Assembly (NCBI GenBank): GCA_012656075.1
Contig: JAAKBF010000339.1
Coordinates: forward strand, 434,001 to 498,000
Length of the DNA stretch: 64,000 nucleotides
Direction of reading: 5' to 3'
From: Phytophthora hibernalis
Taxonomy: Eukaryota; Oomycota; Peronosporomycetes; Peronosporales; Peronosporaceae
The notes beneath the pieces are model-generated. The model was not told the DNA's origin. It saw nothing but the letters and a program-made list of their open reading frames with translations, and searched no databases. Shown piece by piece: positions 44,378-57,053 of the stretch. The translations under genes and the position numbers were made by a program. Positions within the stretch are counted from its first letter, which is position 1. Every line of letters begins with the position of its first letter.

Positions 44378-45465
44378 ATGTCCGCCAAGCGCAGTACATG
44401 TAGCGCGCAGCAGCCCAAGAGACCGCGAGTGGCGCCTCGTCCAGCCGCCACGACGTTGTCGGACCTCGTGACGCTCCTGCACTTGCAGCTGGTGCCGTTC
44501 CTGACGCCGCGCGACCTCTCGCGTCTGTTGTGCGGCCTCTCGCGCCGCCTTCAGTCGCCATTACGCGAATATCTCGCCACTGAAGGCCTCCGCAGCTTGT
44601 ACGCAGAGGATTCCGTCCACTTCGGATGTCGCTGCATGTCGGACTGGCACCAGTTGGTGCCGCAGGAGGCGGAGGGGGCGAGGGACCATGCGACGTGTGC
44701 GACCCAGAGCCGCCCAAAGATCTACCGCTGCCTCGCCTGTTCGACGCCCGCGTCCATCTCCTGGAGGCCGCGTGTCTGGCCAACGAGGGCTTCTCTGTGG
44801 CCTGTGATGGAGTACTGCAGATGCACTTTGGAGAGTTGGCCACGTCCAGATTCGGGTCCATGCAGCCAGTCGTTTTCTCGCTCTCTGCAGCTCTAGAGAA
44901 GCAACGACGAGACCAGGAACAGTCAGTTTTGAAGAGGAGAACGACCAAGACACTGGTGCTGGATCAGGAGATTGACACGGACGATGTGGCGCAGCTCACG
45001 AGACTCCTGGACAGTGTCCACATGGGTATCGGCACTCAGTTCTTCAGTGGCAGGAAGCAGAATTGCACGCCGACGAACGCCGTGGAGGCGCATTGGAGAG
45101 GGATCGTTGTGGATTTGGAAGCGGGGACGACAACGTGTAAGTATTGCGAGTACGTTGCTGAGCACTCGTCGAAGCATCGCTGTGAACGCTGCACACAAAT
45201 TTTCAGTCGACTTTTGCAGCAGCACTGCGAGGAGCTCTACCAACCGCTAAAGATGTTCATGTTCCGCAACTTGAAGCACGTCGGCTATATGAAGCCGTGT
45301 CGAGGATGGAATTGCTCGTACGACGACTTCCGAGGAGACAACGTGATGGATCTCATCGCCGGCTTCACGCCTAATGGAGTATTTTGTGGCGTTTATTTGA
45401 CGGACCTCCGGATCCCGGCCAGAATGATCTCTGGTAGAATGGCTTTTGGGGCATTCGAGCCGTAA
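44378..45465 (+). CDS. GFTP-GVY family copy E, best preserved
   Basis: This is the cleanest member of the family, with one frame break in the G-rich run near 44670 that fits a single missing base, giving about 362 residues. Visible blocks: basic N-terminus; LSDLVTLLHLQLVPFLTPRDLSRLLCGL and SPLREYLATEG (a helical block whose leucine pattern resembles an F-box); VHFGCRCMSDWHQLVP; CDVC; LPLPRLFDARVHLLEA; MQPVVFSLSAALEKQ; IDTDDVAQLTRLLDSV; GIGTQFFSG; AHWRGIVVDLEAG; CKYCEYVAEHSSKHRCERC; LLQQHCEELYQPLKMFM; NLKHVGYMKPCRGW; DLIAGFTPNGVFCGVYLTD. The paired CxxC and HxC spacing suggests zinc binding. No signal peptide or membrane segment is seen. Function is unknown. Confidence 0.7.
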
Positions 45466-45953
45466 GCTTAGTTTTGTTGAAGCAAAGATTGGAGCGCAGC
45501 GTGGCGATCCAAATACACGTCGAAGCGAACCAAAGAGATCTACTACGTCCGCGAGGCTGATTGTATGTCGCGATAAGATTTTTGGCTTGGGTGTTTTGAG
45601 CACGCTTACTTGGTATATTACTTCGAAGTACTTGATGACCTTTTGCTAGGTTACAAGTTCTCGTTGACGGACTGTTCACTTCAACCAGTAGCGATCCTTT
45701 TGAATTTGCATCCAAGCAGCATCAATGAAAGCGACAACTACAAAATCTCAACAGCGAAAAAGCAACATCCAATTTGGAATCATCTTTGTCGGACATTTGT
45801 GGCTATCCTCTCCTGGTTCGCCGAAACACCGGCCTACCTGAACTGAATGACAATCCGTTGAAAAACAACGCTGCGTAAAAGTTATCTACTGCTGGTAGTT
45901 CCATCGATCAATCGGCGGATCAATTCAAAAACCAGCGAAAGGCTAACCTACGC
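45466..45953. other. intergenic, no gene seen
   Basis: Convergent gap between family copy E and STI1. Only short open frames without motifs. Confidence 0.4.
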
Positions 45954-47779
45954 TTACTTCGTCTGCAACACACCCGCAGCAATCAGCTTCTCGATCTTGG
46001 CCATGATGCCTGGGTTCTGCAGGTGGCGCTGAGCACTCGCCGGGTCCGTCTGGAAATCGTTCAGCACGTTCTGCATCACCGGGTCTCGCAGGATGTTCTG
46101 GATCTCCGGGTCCGCCATACCGTGACGCGCGCGCTCCTCGTCCGTCTCGCCGCTCTGGATCTTGTACATCACATTCCGCAGACCGTCGAGGCACTCCTGG
46201 TGGTTCGGGTCCAGCGCCAGACCCTTCTCGTAGCTCTCGCGAGCCTTGTGGAACTCCTTCATGAAGCACTGGATCGCGCCCATGCGAGTACGCCTTCACG
46301 TACTTGGGGTCAAGATCAATGGCCTTCTCGCAGTCCTTCTTGGCCTCATTGAACGACGTCAGCTTCGTGTACGCAGCCGCGCGGTTCGCGTAGTACACCG
46401 CGCACGACGGGTCACGCTTGATGGCCTCTGTGTAGCGCTCCACGGCTTGGGGAACTCGCCGTTCTTGAAGAACTCGTTGCCCTCGTTCTTAGCCGCCAGC
46501 GCCTTCTCCGGGTCAATGTACGCCAGATCCTTGGCCTTGCGCAGCTTCACCTGCAGCGTCTTGATCTTGCGCTCCACGTCCTTGGTGCGGTTCTCCATCT
46601 GGGCGCCTTCGTACGAGTCAATGGCAGCAGACAAGTTCTCCTCCGTCTCGCCCTTCTTCAGGTGGGCGTTGCCGATACGCACGTACGCCTTGGCGATCAG
46701 CGCGTAGTCGGCACGGTTCGCACGGCCGACTTCGATGGCCTTCCTGCAAAATAACAACAACAAAAAGGCAGAAACTGTGAGTACCTTCAACTGCGTACCA
46801 AGTAAAGTTGATGGGCCGTACTTGCAGTCCTCGATACACGCGTCGAACTGGCCCATCTCAAGCTTCACGGCAGCCAAATTGCTGTAGTACGACATGTTGG
46901 TGGCGTCCTTCTCGACGGCCTCATTGTAGCACTCAATGGCCTCCGAGAACTTCTTCTGCTTGTAGAAGGCGTTGCCGCGCTGTTTGGCCTCGTCGGCAGC
47001 CTTCTTGGCGGCGCGCTCGACCTTCTCCTCGTCCGTCAGGTCCTCGTCCATAGGGGTGGGTTCCGGTACGGGCGTGGGCTCCGCCTTGGGTGCAGGGGTG
47101 GAAGCCGCAGCAGCAGGAGGCATCTCCTCGTCCTCAGCTCCGCCCATGTTGATGTTGAGCCCCATGAGCTCTCCGAGCACCGACATGACGCGCGAGTCCT
47201 TGATGTGCTCATTGATCTTCGAAGGGTCTCGCTGGATCTCCTGCAGCACCTGAACAAACTGCGGGTCGCCCAGAAAAGGCGCCAGTCGTGGGTTCGTGGC
47301 GATCTTGCCGAACATGTCGGGGCCGAAGGCGTTGGCCAGTGGGTTGAAGGACTGCGCGGCCGCCGCCTGCGCCTTCTTCACCTCCTCCACACCACTGAGA
47401 CATGCAGCGTTGGAGGCATCCACCTTGAGACCGTCCGAGTAGGCAGCTGTAGCCTCGTCGTAGCGTTTGAGCGCGTGCAGAGCCGCCCCCTTGCGACTGT
47501 AGGCCTTGGCCCAGTCTGGTTTGGTCTGGATACACAGCTCAGCGTCCTCCAGCGCGTGGGGCGCGTCGTCCAGCGACAGGAACGCGGCCGAGCGGTTCGA
47601 GTAGAAAACGTGGTCGCTCGAGTCCAGTTCAATGGCCTTCGTGTAGCAGGTAACAGCCTCTTGGGCGTTGCCTGCACTCAACGCTGCGTTGCCCTTGGCC
47701 TTCCACTCTGCTGCTGTCTGGGAGACTTGTTAGTGTCGTTTGGACATATAGAAGGGTAAAACGCAGTTACCTCCGTCAT
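45954..47779 (-). CDS. STI1: STI1/Hop Hsp70-Hsp90 co-chaperone, two frame breaks
   Basis: The product links Hsp70 and Hsp90 and helps client transfer. Exon 1 is MTE (47771-47779). Introns are at 47718-47770 and 46744-46821. Domain order is TPR1 (AKGNAALSAGNAQEAVTCYT), first DP/STI1 domain (IATNPRLAPFLGDPQFVQVL), acidic linker, TPR2A (AKQRGNAFYKQKKFSEAIEC), TPR2B (KNEGNEFFKNGEFPKAVERY) and last DP domain (DPEIQNILRDPVMQNVLNDF). The frame breaks near 46447, where one G is missing after GAGTTCCCCAAG, and near 46287, where two bases are missing before MGAIQCFM. A gene this conserved is unlikely to be broken in nature, so these are strong signs of consensus error. Corrected length is about 565 residues. 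GC-rich third positions fit high expression. Confidence 0.93.
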
Positions 47780-48097
47780 GATCGCGCTTTGGTCTTGTAT
47801 GCTTTTCCGTGACTGAGTTCCACTCGATCTCTTTCTTGATTCGGGGACATTCCAGAATTTACTGTAACCAATCAACGGAGTCGAAAGTGATACGTCCTGT
47901 ATTTATTCTGAATATTGCTCATTTTTATTTATTTATCATTACCATTTTTATTGGATACAAAAGGTTAATTAGATGCTAATTCGCAAGTAGAATCATAAAA
48001 TGGTATCGGTTATTAATTTCTGCGTCTACGTGCTCAAAACGTACTGTGATGGAGAGAAATCGCAACAGTACACCCGTGATTGGTGGAAAATGCATAT
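47780..48097. other. intergenic, AT-richer
   Basis: Contains the STI1 promoter and the 3' end of the gene at 48098-49099. From 47900 to 48060 it is AT-rich. No gene was seen. Confidence 0.4.
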
Positions 48098-49099
48098 TTA
48101 AGGCGCGGGCGTCTCTGTGTGCTTCTCGGTCGCCGGACGCGGCTTAACTCGCAGCGTCTGGCTGATTCCGATCTGCGTGAGCGGCTGCACGAGCGTAGAG
48201 GGCGTCACCACTCGACTGGGCAGCGCAGACTTCTTCAGACTGCTGCAACTGGCACATGGATACATTTTAGACAACTTCAACTTGGCTGTCCAATGGCAAG
48301 GCTGAAAAATGGCAATGGACCAATCAATACCTGGCTGCGTGGAACCGCTTGAACTCCTTGGAGGAGAAGAGGTCGGCACCCGAGTCTGTGGGGTCTTGAG
48401 ATCGCATCTTGCGCTTCTGACTCGGACTGCTGTCCACCAACACTGCAAAGGTCACAAGACAGCAGTTAGTTTACTGGTAGCTCATACCTGGTCAAGATCT
48501 GCAGTATCTTACAGCAAGGAATGGAGGAGCGGATGGCGGTCAGTTTGTTGCGAGGTCCTCGTCGTGCTCGCTCGGGGGTTTCGTACACCATCATGCCTAG
48601 TCGAATCACGTTGGTCTTCTGAGGAGTGGATGTTGAGTTGGTCTGTGTAGGGGTCGAGAGCTCGTTGATGTCAGCACTTCTTGTCGTGCTGCTGCTCGGT
48701 GTGTTGTCACTGGTAGTTTCTGCCTGCTCTTCGGCAGAGACGGGCACCACGTGCGCCCCCAAGTGACCAGGGGTGGACATTGGTACTCGACTTCCCACCA
48801 CGGCACCACGTCGCTACTGCAGCTGCTGGACGTCGACGCTGGAGTCGATTGTTCCGTGACCGACGGTCCGTCTCCGTTACTAGTGCAGTCATCGTCGATC
48901 TTCAGCGACAGACGCGATTTGCCCGAGGCGAATCCTCTCCTGGATCGATGCAGGCGAGAACTGAGACTTCGGTTCGGTGGGGCTGGCGTTGCGGTGGGGG
49001 CGCGACTGAACCGACGAAAATGGGCGCATTGACAGTGCTGGAGGCAGGGATGTTGATCCGATCCGAGGTATTGTCGGGGCCCTGGGTGCTGTCCATCAT
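48098..49099 (-). CDS. hypothetical Ser/Thr-Pro-rich protein, frame-broken
   Basis: Coding-like segments follow each other: MMDSTQGPDNTSDRINI (ATG at 49099), SLKIDDDCTSNGDG, an EEQAETTSDNTPSSSTTRS segment, VIRLGMMVYETPERARRGPRNK, then after an intron at about 48443-48487 the phrase VDSSPSQKRKMRSQDPTDSGADLF, and finally a second short intron and LPSRVVTPSTLVQPLTQIG. The frames need two single-base corrections and the last splice phase does not fit perfectly. TP and SP sites and basic clusters suggest a nuclear phosphoprotein. I recognise no family. Confidence 0.4.
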
Positions 49100-49368
49100 G
49101 GTGCGTTGGTGCGAGGGTGGACCAAGATCTCTCGTGTAGCGAGGTGTCTTCTGGATCACGCCCAAAGAGGATAGAGAGCCGGCCACCGACTCACTCACGA
49201 GATCCTCGCGCGTGCCAGCAGCCTTCAAGGGCCGCCTCGACAGCAGTTGGCAGTCTGAGCAGCCGTGACAAGGAACGGTTTCTCGTCGAGACTTGCGGGC
49301 TCTATGCTTCCGTAACTGAGGACCCGCAACTTCTCCGGAAAAGAGGCGCTAAACTTATCCGACGTATC

Positions 49369-52300
49369 ATGGCGTTCGCGGATTGCTCCTCTCCGCCTTT
49401 GTCATGTTCCTGCACAAGTTGCTGGATCCGGAGGATGAACGGCGACGTCGTGTCAGACGCGCTCGAATCGTGCGGCGGAACCGAATCAAACGGGAAGTCG
49501 CTCAAGGACTGGCCATCCGCACTCGCCGAGTGCCAAAAGCTAGTGACTTTGCTCTCGATCAGGACAGTGAAGCCGAGTTCGAGGAATGGAGCGAGTCCAC
49601 GACGCCATTCCGACCAACGTTTGGGGGCAACTCGGATGAATTCACTCGGGAACGACAAGCGGTGAATCCAATTCGACAACAATCGCCATCTCTAACGAAG
49701 TCGCTGTTTTCAGCAACTGGTACCAAGTCTTCTACATCGCAATCACCTGCAACGAATACGCCGACAACTTCGTCGGATGCGTCTACGTCTGCTTCAGCTT
49801 TGTCAGGTAATGCGAAGCCAACGTCGCCACATATTCGAGCCAAATGGCGAGAAGTCTTCCAGCAAGTTGTTTTCCAACGCCATGAAGAGATTTTGGCGAA
49901 GGACCCGAACCGAAAGTGGCGGCAGGAGCGCTTTGGCTTGCTGCTTTTTGCTAAGGGAGAATATGCTCGGGCCAGTGAGCACTTGAATAAGGCTGTTAGC
50001 CTTGGAGCCACTTCTAGTCTCTGCTGGAGGAGGCTTGCCGAAAGCTACTTCCACATGTGGGAAGATGGCGGGGAATGGAAGGTGCTGTGGGCTAGTCGAG
50101 CAGCGTATGAACAAGCTCTGAATCACGTCGAGGTTTCGTGTAGCCCAGTTGCACTTCTCGCGTATGCGCGAGTGCTTGAATTTCTGGGCAGCTACACTGG
50201 AGCGTTGACCATTTGCGCCTCAATACTGCAGACGTTCCCACAGTTTGAGCAGGTTCGAGAGGTCAAACTTCGCTTTGTTCTACTCCAGCGTCACCAACTC
50301 TTTTCCTCGTCACCAACCGATCCTTCAACGGATTCCACAAAGCTTGCAATATTAACCAAGTGCATCGGGTATACACAGGAATTGCTCCTGGACAAAGCAA
50401 TCACAGAGGTAAAGTTCTGCATACTTGTACGTCCGTAGCGTAGCCTAACATGAGCCGTGATGTTTCAGGGGCCGCGTCATATCAATGTGCTGTACTTGCA
50501 TACTCGACTGAACGAGATGCTGGCAGATATTTCTACAGCGTCGGCTTCTCAAAGTTTTGGCCAGCCCCCAGCAATTCAAAAATCAAAACTTGTCCGCGTC
50601 AGTGTAGATGTCTTGTTCCAGGAGCTGTACAAACTTGCTGTGAAGAACTCTGAGGTTGCTCCGCCGCCTGGGGTCAGGTGGAAATCGTGGAAGAGCCGCA
50701 GCGAGACGTACACGGCGTTCGCAGAGTACTTTCGAGCACTGGGGAGAGTGTTCTTGCATCCGATGCCTTATCCCATTCACTCGAACTCTTGGAAGCTCTC
50801 TCACCCGAGAATGAAAGCTCTAAGAAGTCGACAAACTTATGGAGAGGCATGACTGAAGACCAACGACGTAAGCGGATTGCTGTGTACGTGGTGCTTGCGC
50901 GTAACTACTACCAGTGCAACCAGATGGAGAAGGCCATTCGCTCCATGGAAGCTGTATTTGATCTGGATCCTCTCCACGCGGAAGCCCGCGCAAGCCTAGT
51001 AGAGTGGTTTCCTGCCAAATGGCAGTACGTGACTCAGTTCACTCTCGTCGCGGATATTCATTCACCTTCAACTAATACTGGCCATGTGATGACCGTCAAA
51101 CAGATACCGACTTGAATTGGAGGATGCCAGTCAAGTGCAGATTGCGCGTGTGCTTCGTGGTATATGGGGCCGCAAGATAGCATTGATACGGCGTCGGGGG
51201 GTACAGCGTTCACTTGAGCAACAGTATCGTGAAAATCCGTACCACCTTGGTTGCCGGCGACGTATCCTTCGGCAACTACGCGACAAATACGCAACTTTGT
51301 TTGCAGCTCAGGATCTGGCAGCTCGCAGTATTCAACGTGGCGCACGACGATATCTCTACTACGCCCGGATGCGATGGAAGATTGAAGGCCAGCGAGAAAA
51401 GATTCTGCGCGAGCTCGTAAGTTTGACCTCAAACAAGTTGAATTGGGATTTGTGTTCACGGATTGTTTTGATTCCCACAGAAAAGCAAACATCAGACACG
51501 TAAGTATCGATACAACCGCCAAGTTCGCACTCAGTTAGCAGCCTTGCTCCCCAACGAATACGAGAACTGTTTTTTCGTGAAGATTGCAGTGCGCTTCGTA
51601 TCCAGGTAGGACAGCTCGACTAACTTTGCGTTGTGTCTAGACATTCATGTTGCTTTGTCTATTTTTCTCGGCAGAGATGCTTCCGCGGCAAGCGCACTCG
51701 AAGTGAATTTCGACGTCTTCGCAATACTCGACGACAGCTACTTCAGCGTCAAAACGAAGCAGCTCAAATAATTCAACGATTTTCTCGACGATACTGCCGT
51801 TCACAAGCCAGCTCTTCCCCACCAGTGGACGAATTACTCGTTCGAGCACAGCGTAAACTTACACGCGCTAAGGAACGGCTTGCACTGATGCTCCAGCGTC
51901 TGTATCATCGCTGGAAAGATGCTAAATTTCAAAAGCACTCCACGTTTGTCCATGTGTTTCAAGTTGAGGCTGTCGAACAACGGCATAGCCTACTAGAGCA
52001 AACCAGTGCGCTCAAGATCCAACGACTGTGGCGTCGATACACGGCTGGAATAGCTATAGGTGGGCGTGTTAGTAGCCAGGCCCAGATACTTCTCGTCGAG
52101 CAATTTTTCACTGCGCAAAGACGTCAAACGTTTCTGGAGGTAGACCTGGATCATGCAGCTCGTATGATCCAAGCTGTATACCGCGGCAAACTCATGCGCA
52201 GGTTCCTACGAATGTTACGAGCCAGAATACTAGCACCACCATGCGCTAGCCCAATTGCCACGTTAATCGCCAAATGTGAAGCCAATCATCGGAAAGGGGT

Positions 52301-53795
52301 CGAGACGATGGCAGTGTTATACTCGATCGACAACCTGGACGAGAAACGAGCATTGTTCGACCATCCAGTGTTGGTATTAAGAGGTTCGTGCACCTCCCAT
52401 TCGACGGGTGAGAGCTTCTCTCTTCAGCACGTTGTGTCTGCGATTCAGTACAGCGCAGTATTGAAAACCCTGATCTGTGCAAAGGGTGACTTTACAGGCG
52501 AACGAATTTTGACGATTCTTCAAGCACTCCAAACGAGAAGGACACTGCGAGTGCTAGCACTCGGCGAAATTAGCACTGCAGTTAGCAAAATACCAACAAA
52601 CCAAGAGCCCGACGCTTCTGCTGCAACGGACCAGCCAACCCAGCTAGAGTCATCAGAGTGGAGTGTGGGTGCGACCGATCAAAGGAACGCAGATACTTCG
52701 CCTTCGTCGCCACTCAACCGGCGGCTCATGTCCTTGCCATCGCCACCCTCTTCCCCATCGCCGCACCAAAAGCGTCAGCTAAGTGCCCTGCAAATTCTCT
52801 CCAAAGCGTTGTGTACGTCAAATTTCCTGCTCGAGGAGCTGTATCTTGAACGAAACAAGCTGCTGGAGAGACCCCAAGAAGGCGTGATATTAGTGAGTAT
52901 TGTGGCCGACTACTTTTTCGCGAGATACGGCCGTCTTCACACGCTTGTTGTAGCCCATATGCGCTTCTCAGACACTAACGGCGCGCTACTTGGCGCTGCG
53001 CTGGCGATCAACGTCGTACTGCAAAAATTGGACCTCCACGGAAATTTACTCAGTGATGGCGCTGCCATCGCCATTGCCAACGATGGACTGGCCCACAACA
53101 AATCTCTCCGGTATTTAAACTTGGCGGAAAACACAATCGGTAGTGCTGGCGGCAAGGCACTGTTCAGATGCCTGGGCTCACACAATTCCACACTAGAAAC
53201 ACTTATCCTGCGCAACAACCACCTGATGGGTGACGTGATGCCATCGCTGATTGAAGCCTGGCAAATGAACGCGGTGATCGAGAGCGTAGATTTGGCTGGC
53301 AACCTCATCAAGGATCGCTATCTCGCAGAAATCCAAGCTGCTGCTGCTGAGCGCCGTGAAGTTGCGCCTTCGAAAGACAATCAAGATTTGCGACTGCTAA
53401 TAGCCCGAAAGCGCTTTGGTATCCGCGATACACGCTGTCCAAGCAGTAGGAGAGGTATTGGAATATTTGCAACTCCACTATCTTCCTTAGGGAAGGGTGG
53501 TGGTCGCAAAAAGAAACAGAAACATGTACCGCTGTCTCCGAAGAAGTGGTTAAGTGTCAACGCGCCCAAGATCATTTCTCCAATCGCTTACCCCACGACG
53601 ATGAATCGACAAATAAATGAACTGTATCCTTCAACAACCTTCTCAGTGGAAAACGTCTACGCACCTCCCCGACCACGCAAATTGCTCATGGCAACGCCTT
53701 CGTCACCAGCTCGACTGGTATCGCCGTCAAAACTACCGACACTGCCAGTACCTGTTGGCAAAAAGCGTACGGTAATATCGCAATACAACGCGTAA
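49369..53795 (+). CDS. TPR, IQ-motif and leucine-rich-repeat protein
   Basis: Exons end at 50408, 51024, 51416, 51605 and 53795, with GT-AG introns 50409-50468, 51025-51103, 51417-51480 and 51606-51674. The N-terminal half has TPR-like units (ERFGLLLFAKGEYARASEHL, YVVLARNYYQCNQMEKAIRS). Several IQ motifs follow (ARSIQRGARRYLYYARMR, SALRIQRCFRGKRTRSEF, AAQIIQRFSRRYCR, ALKIQRLWRRYTAG, AARMIQAVYRGKLMRRF), which should bind calmodulin. Residues encoded at 52830-53310 form a leucine-rich (RNI-like) array (LQKLDLHGNLLSDGAAIAIA, LRYLNLAENTIGSAGGKALF). Single missing bases near 49380, 50755 and 51570 break the frame. The start is uncertain (ATG 49369 or an upstream exon). Such a mix is common in cilia proteins, but the function is unknown. 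Confidence 0.7.
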
Positions 53796-53891
53796 TATCC
53801 TGACTTCAACTGTTGTGTGTCAACAATAAAACTGGACACAACTCAAACTTTAGCCATAGTTGACAGCATTTCTCGTCACTCGACAATCAAC

Positions 53892-54479
53892 TCAGTAGGT
53901 CGACGCCGCGGCGACGGTACCGACCCTCATGACGAAAGTCCCCATGAGGATGAACCCATTCTGGAACACGATAGCTGCACCAGGCCAGGCCGACTCGTTG
54001 TACTGATTGTTCACGTACGTGTGCGTGAACACCAGCACCGACCCCACCAGAGCCGCCATCGACAACGCCATGCAAAAGACCACAAAACATCTACAGACAT
54101 CAAACAATTAGTTAAGAAAATACCCCTCTTTTCACGAAATCTAAGTTATTGATATTGTACCGAGCTCTCGTGGCCACTTCAGGGCCGTAGGCGAACCTGG
54201 CGTCCTCCGAGATCATTCCCCAGTCCACCGTGTTCACCCTGCCAAAATAATAGATACCCACAAAATCAGTACTTTACTACTATTTTATACCCAAAGTACT
54301 ATTTCTTACAGGAAGAAGGCGACCGTGGAGATGATTCCCGGTAGGTACTTGACAAAGTCGAAGGGGATCTGCGAGTTGTGATACGCCGCAGACGCCGCAC
54401 CGTCCGCCAGAAGCCACCAGCCCACGCCCACCAGCAGCCCCGCCGCGTAGCTCCCCGCCTTGCCCGGATCCAAGCCCAT
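53892..54479 (-). CDS. TMEM50 family four-helix membrane protein
   Basis: Exons 54310-54479, 54161-54238 and 53892-54090, with introns of 71 and 70 nt, join without frame problems to give 148 residues. Four hydrophobic helices are visible (AAGLLVGVGWWLLADGA, YLPGIISTVAFFL, CFVVFCMALSMAALVGSVLVF, FILMGTFVMRVGTVAAAS), with VNTVDWGMISED between helices 2 and 3. Length, topology and the conserved Asn/Trp phrases match TMEM50A/B, ER and endosomal proteins of poorly known role. Confidence 0.85.
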
Positions 54480-54625
54480 AGTACTATTTGCAACTACTTT
54501 TTACTTTTGACAATAAACTGCCAAATCTAATACCCTCCGTATCCAACTACATAACATGTATCCGTTATGTTAAAGCACCTCTTTAACCTTTTATTGTCAA
54601 TCATTTTCTAAAGTGCCAAGAAACG

Positions 54626-56756
54626 ATGGAGTTATCCCGTGCCGAGAGTGCTCTGCGTACGCTCAAGAACCGCCCGAAGGCGCCACAGGGCGCAGTGGAC
54701 ACAGCCCACGCCATCCTTCAGCTCATCAGCCCGTCCAAGACGTCAGTTGATTCGCCCACGCACAGTGCGGAGCTTCTGGTGGCGGACGAGGAGAGTCGTC
54801 GTGATCTACTTGAAGAGGACCTGCAGACTTTAATACTTTACGGCAAGGAGCGCTGGGAGCCCATCGCTGTCTTCTTGGTGGTCGTACGGGACCTTCTCAG
54901 TCGGTATCTGAAGCTGCAGGACTTGGACGCCAACACGGACTTCTGTCTGCCCCTGCAGAGCTGCCCCTCTATGTGGTTGATATCCCTCCCATTTCTGATA
55001 TTTTCCTCACACAGACTGTGAAACAGGTTATCCATCAGCATATGGAGTATTACGAACCACGGGTTCGCATGGCTGTGGCTAAACTGCTGGGCGTCTTAGC
55101 CAAGTGGGACCTGCACTGGGTTACCCACGAGTTCACTCCGCAGATCGTGGACTCGGTGGTGGCCAATTTGAGTCGCTCTCCGGACTTCGAGGAAACAGGA
55201 TTCGAGGAACTGGACGACAATGTCAGCAACAACGGGATGCTGACACCGCCGCAGAGCCCCGAGGGCACCCCAAGAACCCCTTCCACGCCCTACAGACTGG
55301 ACGACGTGAGTGGGTGGAAGGCCCTCGAGAGCTCCCTCTGTGCCCTCAAATACATTATCAAGGGGAGCGGGGATGCATTTCTGGAAGTCAAGATCAACGA
55401 CAATGGAGACGAGGAGTTCGTCTACTTGACCCCACAGATTCTCGAGCTCGTGGCGACCAAGAGCTGCTTCCACATTAACCGCCACGTGAGAGTGGTGGGG
55501 CTCGACACCGTTACGGTCTTGTCGGATGCTGCTCCTGTGGGCTTCCTGGAGGCAAACACCAGTGTGAGTGACGTTCTGAACAAGTGCATCAAGCGAGGCA
55601 TGGAGGACAATTGGTGCCAGGTGCGATACGCTGCGTCCATCTCGGCGCGCACCTTCCTGATAAAGCTGCAGAATCAGGGTCGTGCCGCGTACCTTCCGGT
55701 TCTGCTGCCGAGACTGTGTTTGAACCGCTACTACATCGCTGAGCGCGTGCAAAAGTACTCGCAGGAGTCGTGGCGGATGATCATGGGCAACGAGGGGCGT
55801 GAGCTGGTGGCCAGGTACGCCGCTGAGATCGTGGACTACTACGTGGAGATGACAAGCCATTGTGTCCGTGAATCGGCGTGCCAGTGCATTGCTGAGCTGG
55901 GTATGAAGGTCGACCCGACGGCGATCCGTCCGCACGTGGGTCGTCTCATGCAGGCTCTGCTCATTTGCTTCTATGACGTGTCCAACCTGGTGCGAGATGC
56001 AGCGTGTCTGGCATCGGCGCAGCTTGTGCTTGGCTTCCCGAGGAGTGTCGTCCCTTCCTGGACGAGTTGTATCACTTGTGGATTGACCACTTGTCGGACG
56101 ACATTTGGTCGGTGCGTGAAGATGCTGCCATCTCTCTGGGCAATGTGATCCGCGCGTATGGCCAGGAGGCGCTCGACCGCGTGAGTAAGGTTACGGAGGA
56201 GTATTTGCCTCTCGCAAAGAAGCAGCCAGCGATGACACAGCAGGAGTACGACGACCTGATGCGCTCTGAGAAGAAGCACCTGAGCAAGCAGGCCTTCTCT
56301 TGCTGCTCGCTGGAGCCGAAGCTGTTCGAGCGTCACGAACACCGCGACAAGGAGCCGTGGGAGCACGCCGATGGCGCCATTTACATGGTGCGCGAGCTCT
56401 GTGCAGTGGCTCCCGACCTCGCAGTGAAGTACCTCCCGCAGGTCGCAGACATCGCGATCCTGCGCCACTTCCCGCAGACAGCCGTCTTGCAGGAGACGAT
56501 TTGGAAGCAGCTGCCGCTGATGTGTGAGTCGCTCGGCAAGAAGGTGTTCAAGCGCTACCTCGAGCTGTTCTTCGACCCGTTGGTCTTCACGCTCCAGGGC
56601 ACCAACCGTCTCGCGAAGTTCGCGGCCCGTGACTGCGTCGCCCAGATCAGCAAGCAGATCGGACCCAGTATTTTCTTGGGCCGCCTGGACGCCAACCCGA
56701 CGTGGAAGGAAATTCTAGGCCCCGTTGTGCCAGTACAGCCGTACATGATGCAGTAG
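54626..56756 (+). CDS. HEAT/ARM-repeat protein, two frame breaks
   Basis: The product is alpha-helical throughout, with repeated HEAT-like pairs (YYEPRVRMAVAKLLGVLAKW, WCQVRYAASISARTFLIKL, VRESACQCIAELGMKV, SNLVRDAACLASAQL, WSVREDAAISLGNVI). A Ser/Pro insert (TPPQSPEGTPRTPSTP) sits near residue 215. Single missing bases near 54955 and 56025 explain the two frame changes; the corrected length is about 710 residues. Translation starts at ATG 54626. HEAT proteins act as scaffolds; no specific family name is justified. Expression is likely substantial, as codons are GC-ending. Confidence 0.7.
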
Positions 56757-57053
56757 TCGCCACACGTCTCACAAGGCACGTGTCCTTCTCCTATGTATTG
56801 CGTGTGAGCTCCGACTACTGGTAACTCAGGGCCTAGTGCTTCCATTGCTGTTCGAAAGTCCATCAACCCGAAGAATAAAAACACAACATGTTCGACTGGG
56901 TTACGGTGAATGAGCGGGTGTCGTGTTGCTTCTTACTTTCGAAGTAGCTGTTTGGTTGCTTTTGGTCTCCACTTCCAGGCGTCTTCGACATAGAGTTTTC
57001 TCCCACTTGCATGCTACGCGCTGCTCTTGGTTGGCGTTGTCCTTACAACAGGG

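Noticed and set aside
36378..45465. Programmed ribosomal frameshifting in the GFTP-GVY family, because copies C, D and E all change frame before LPLPxLFDA
   Set aside because: The direction is not the same (C and E fit -1, D fits +1), no shared slippery sequence is visible, and similar indels occur in unrelated genes.
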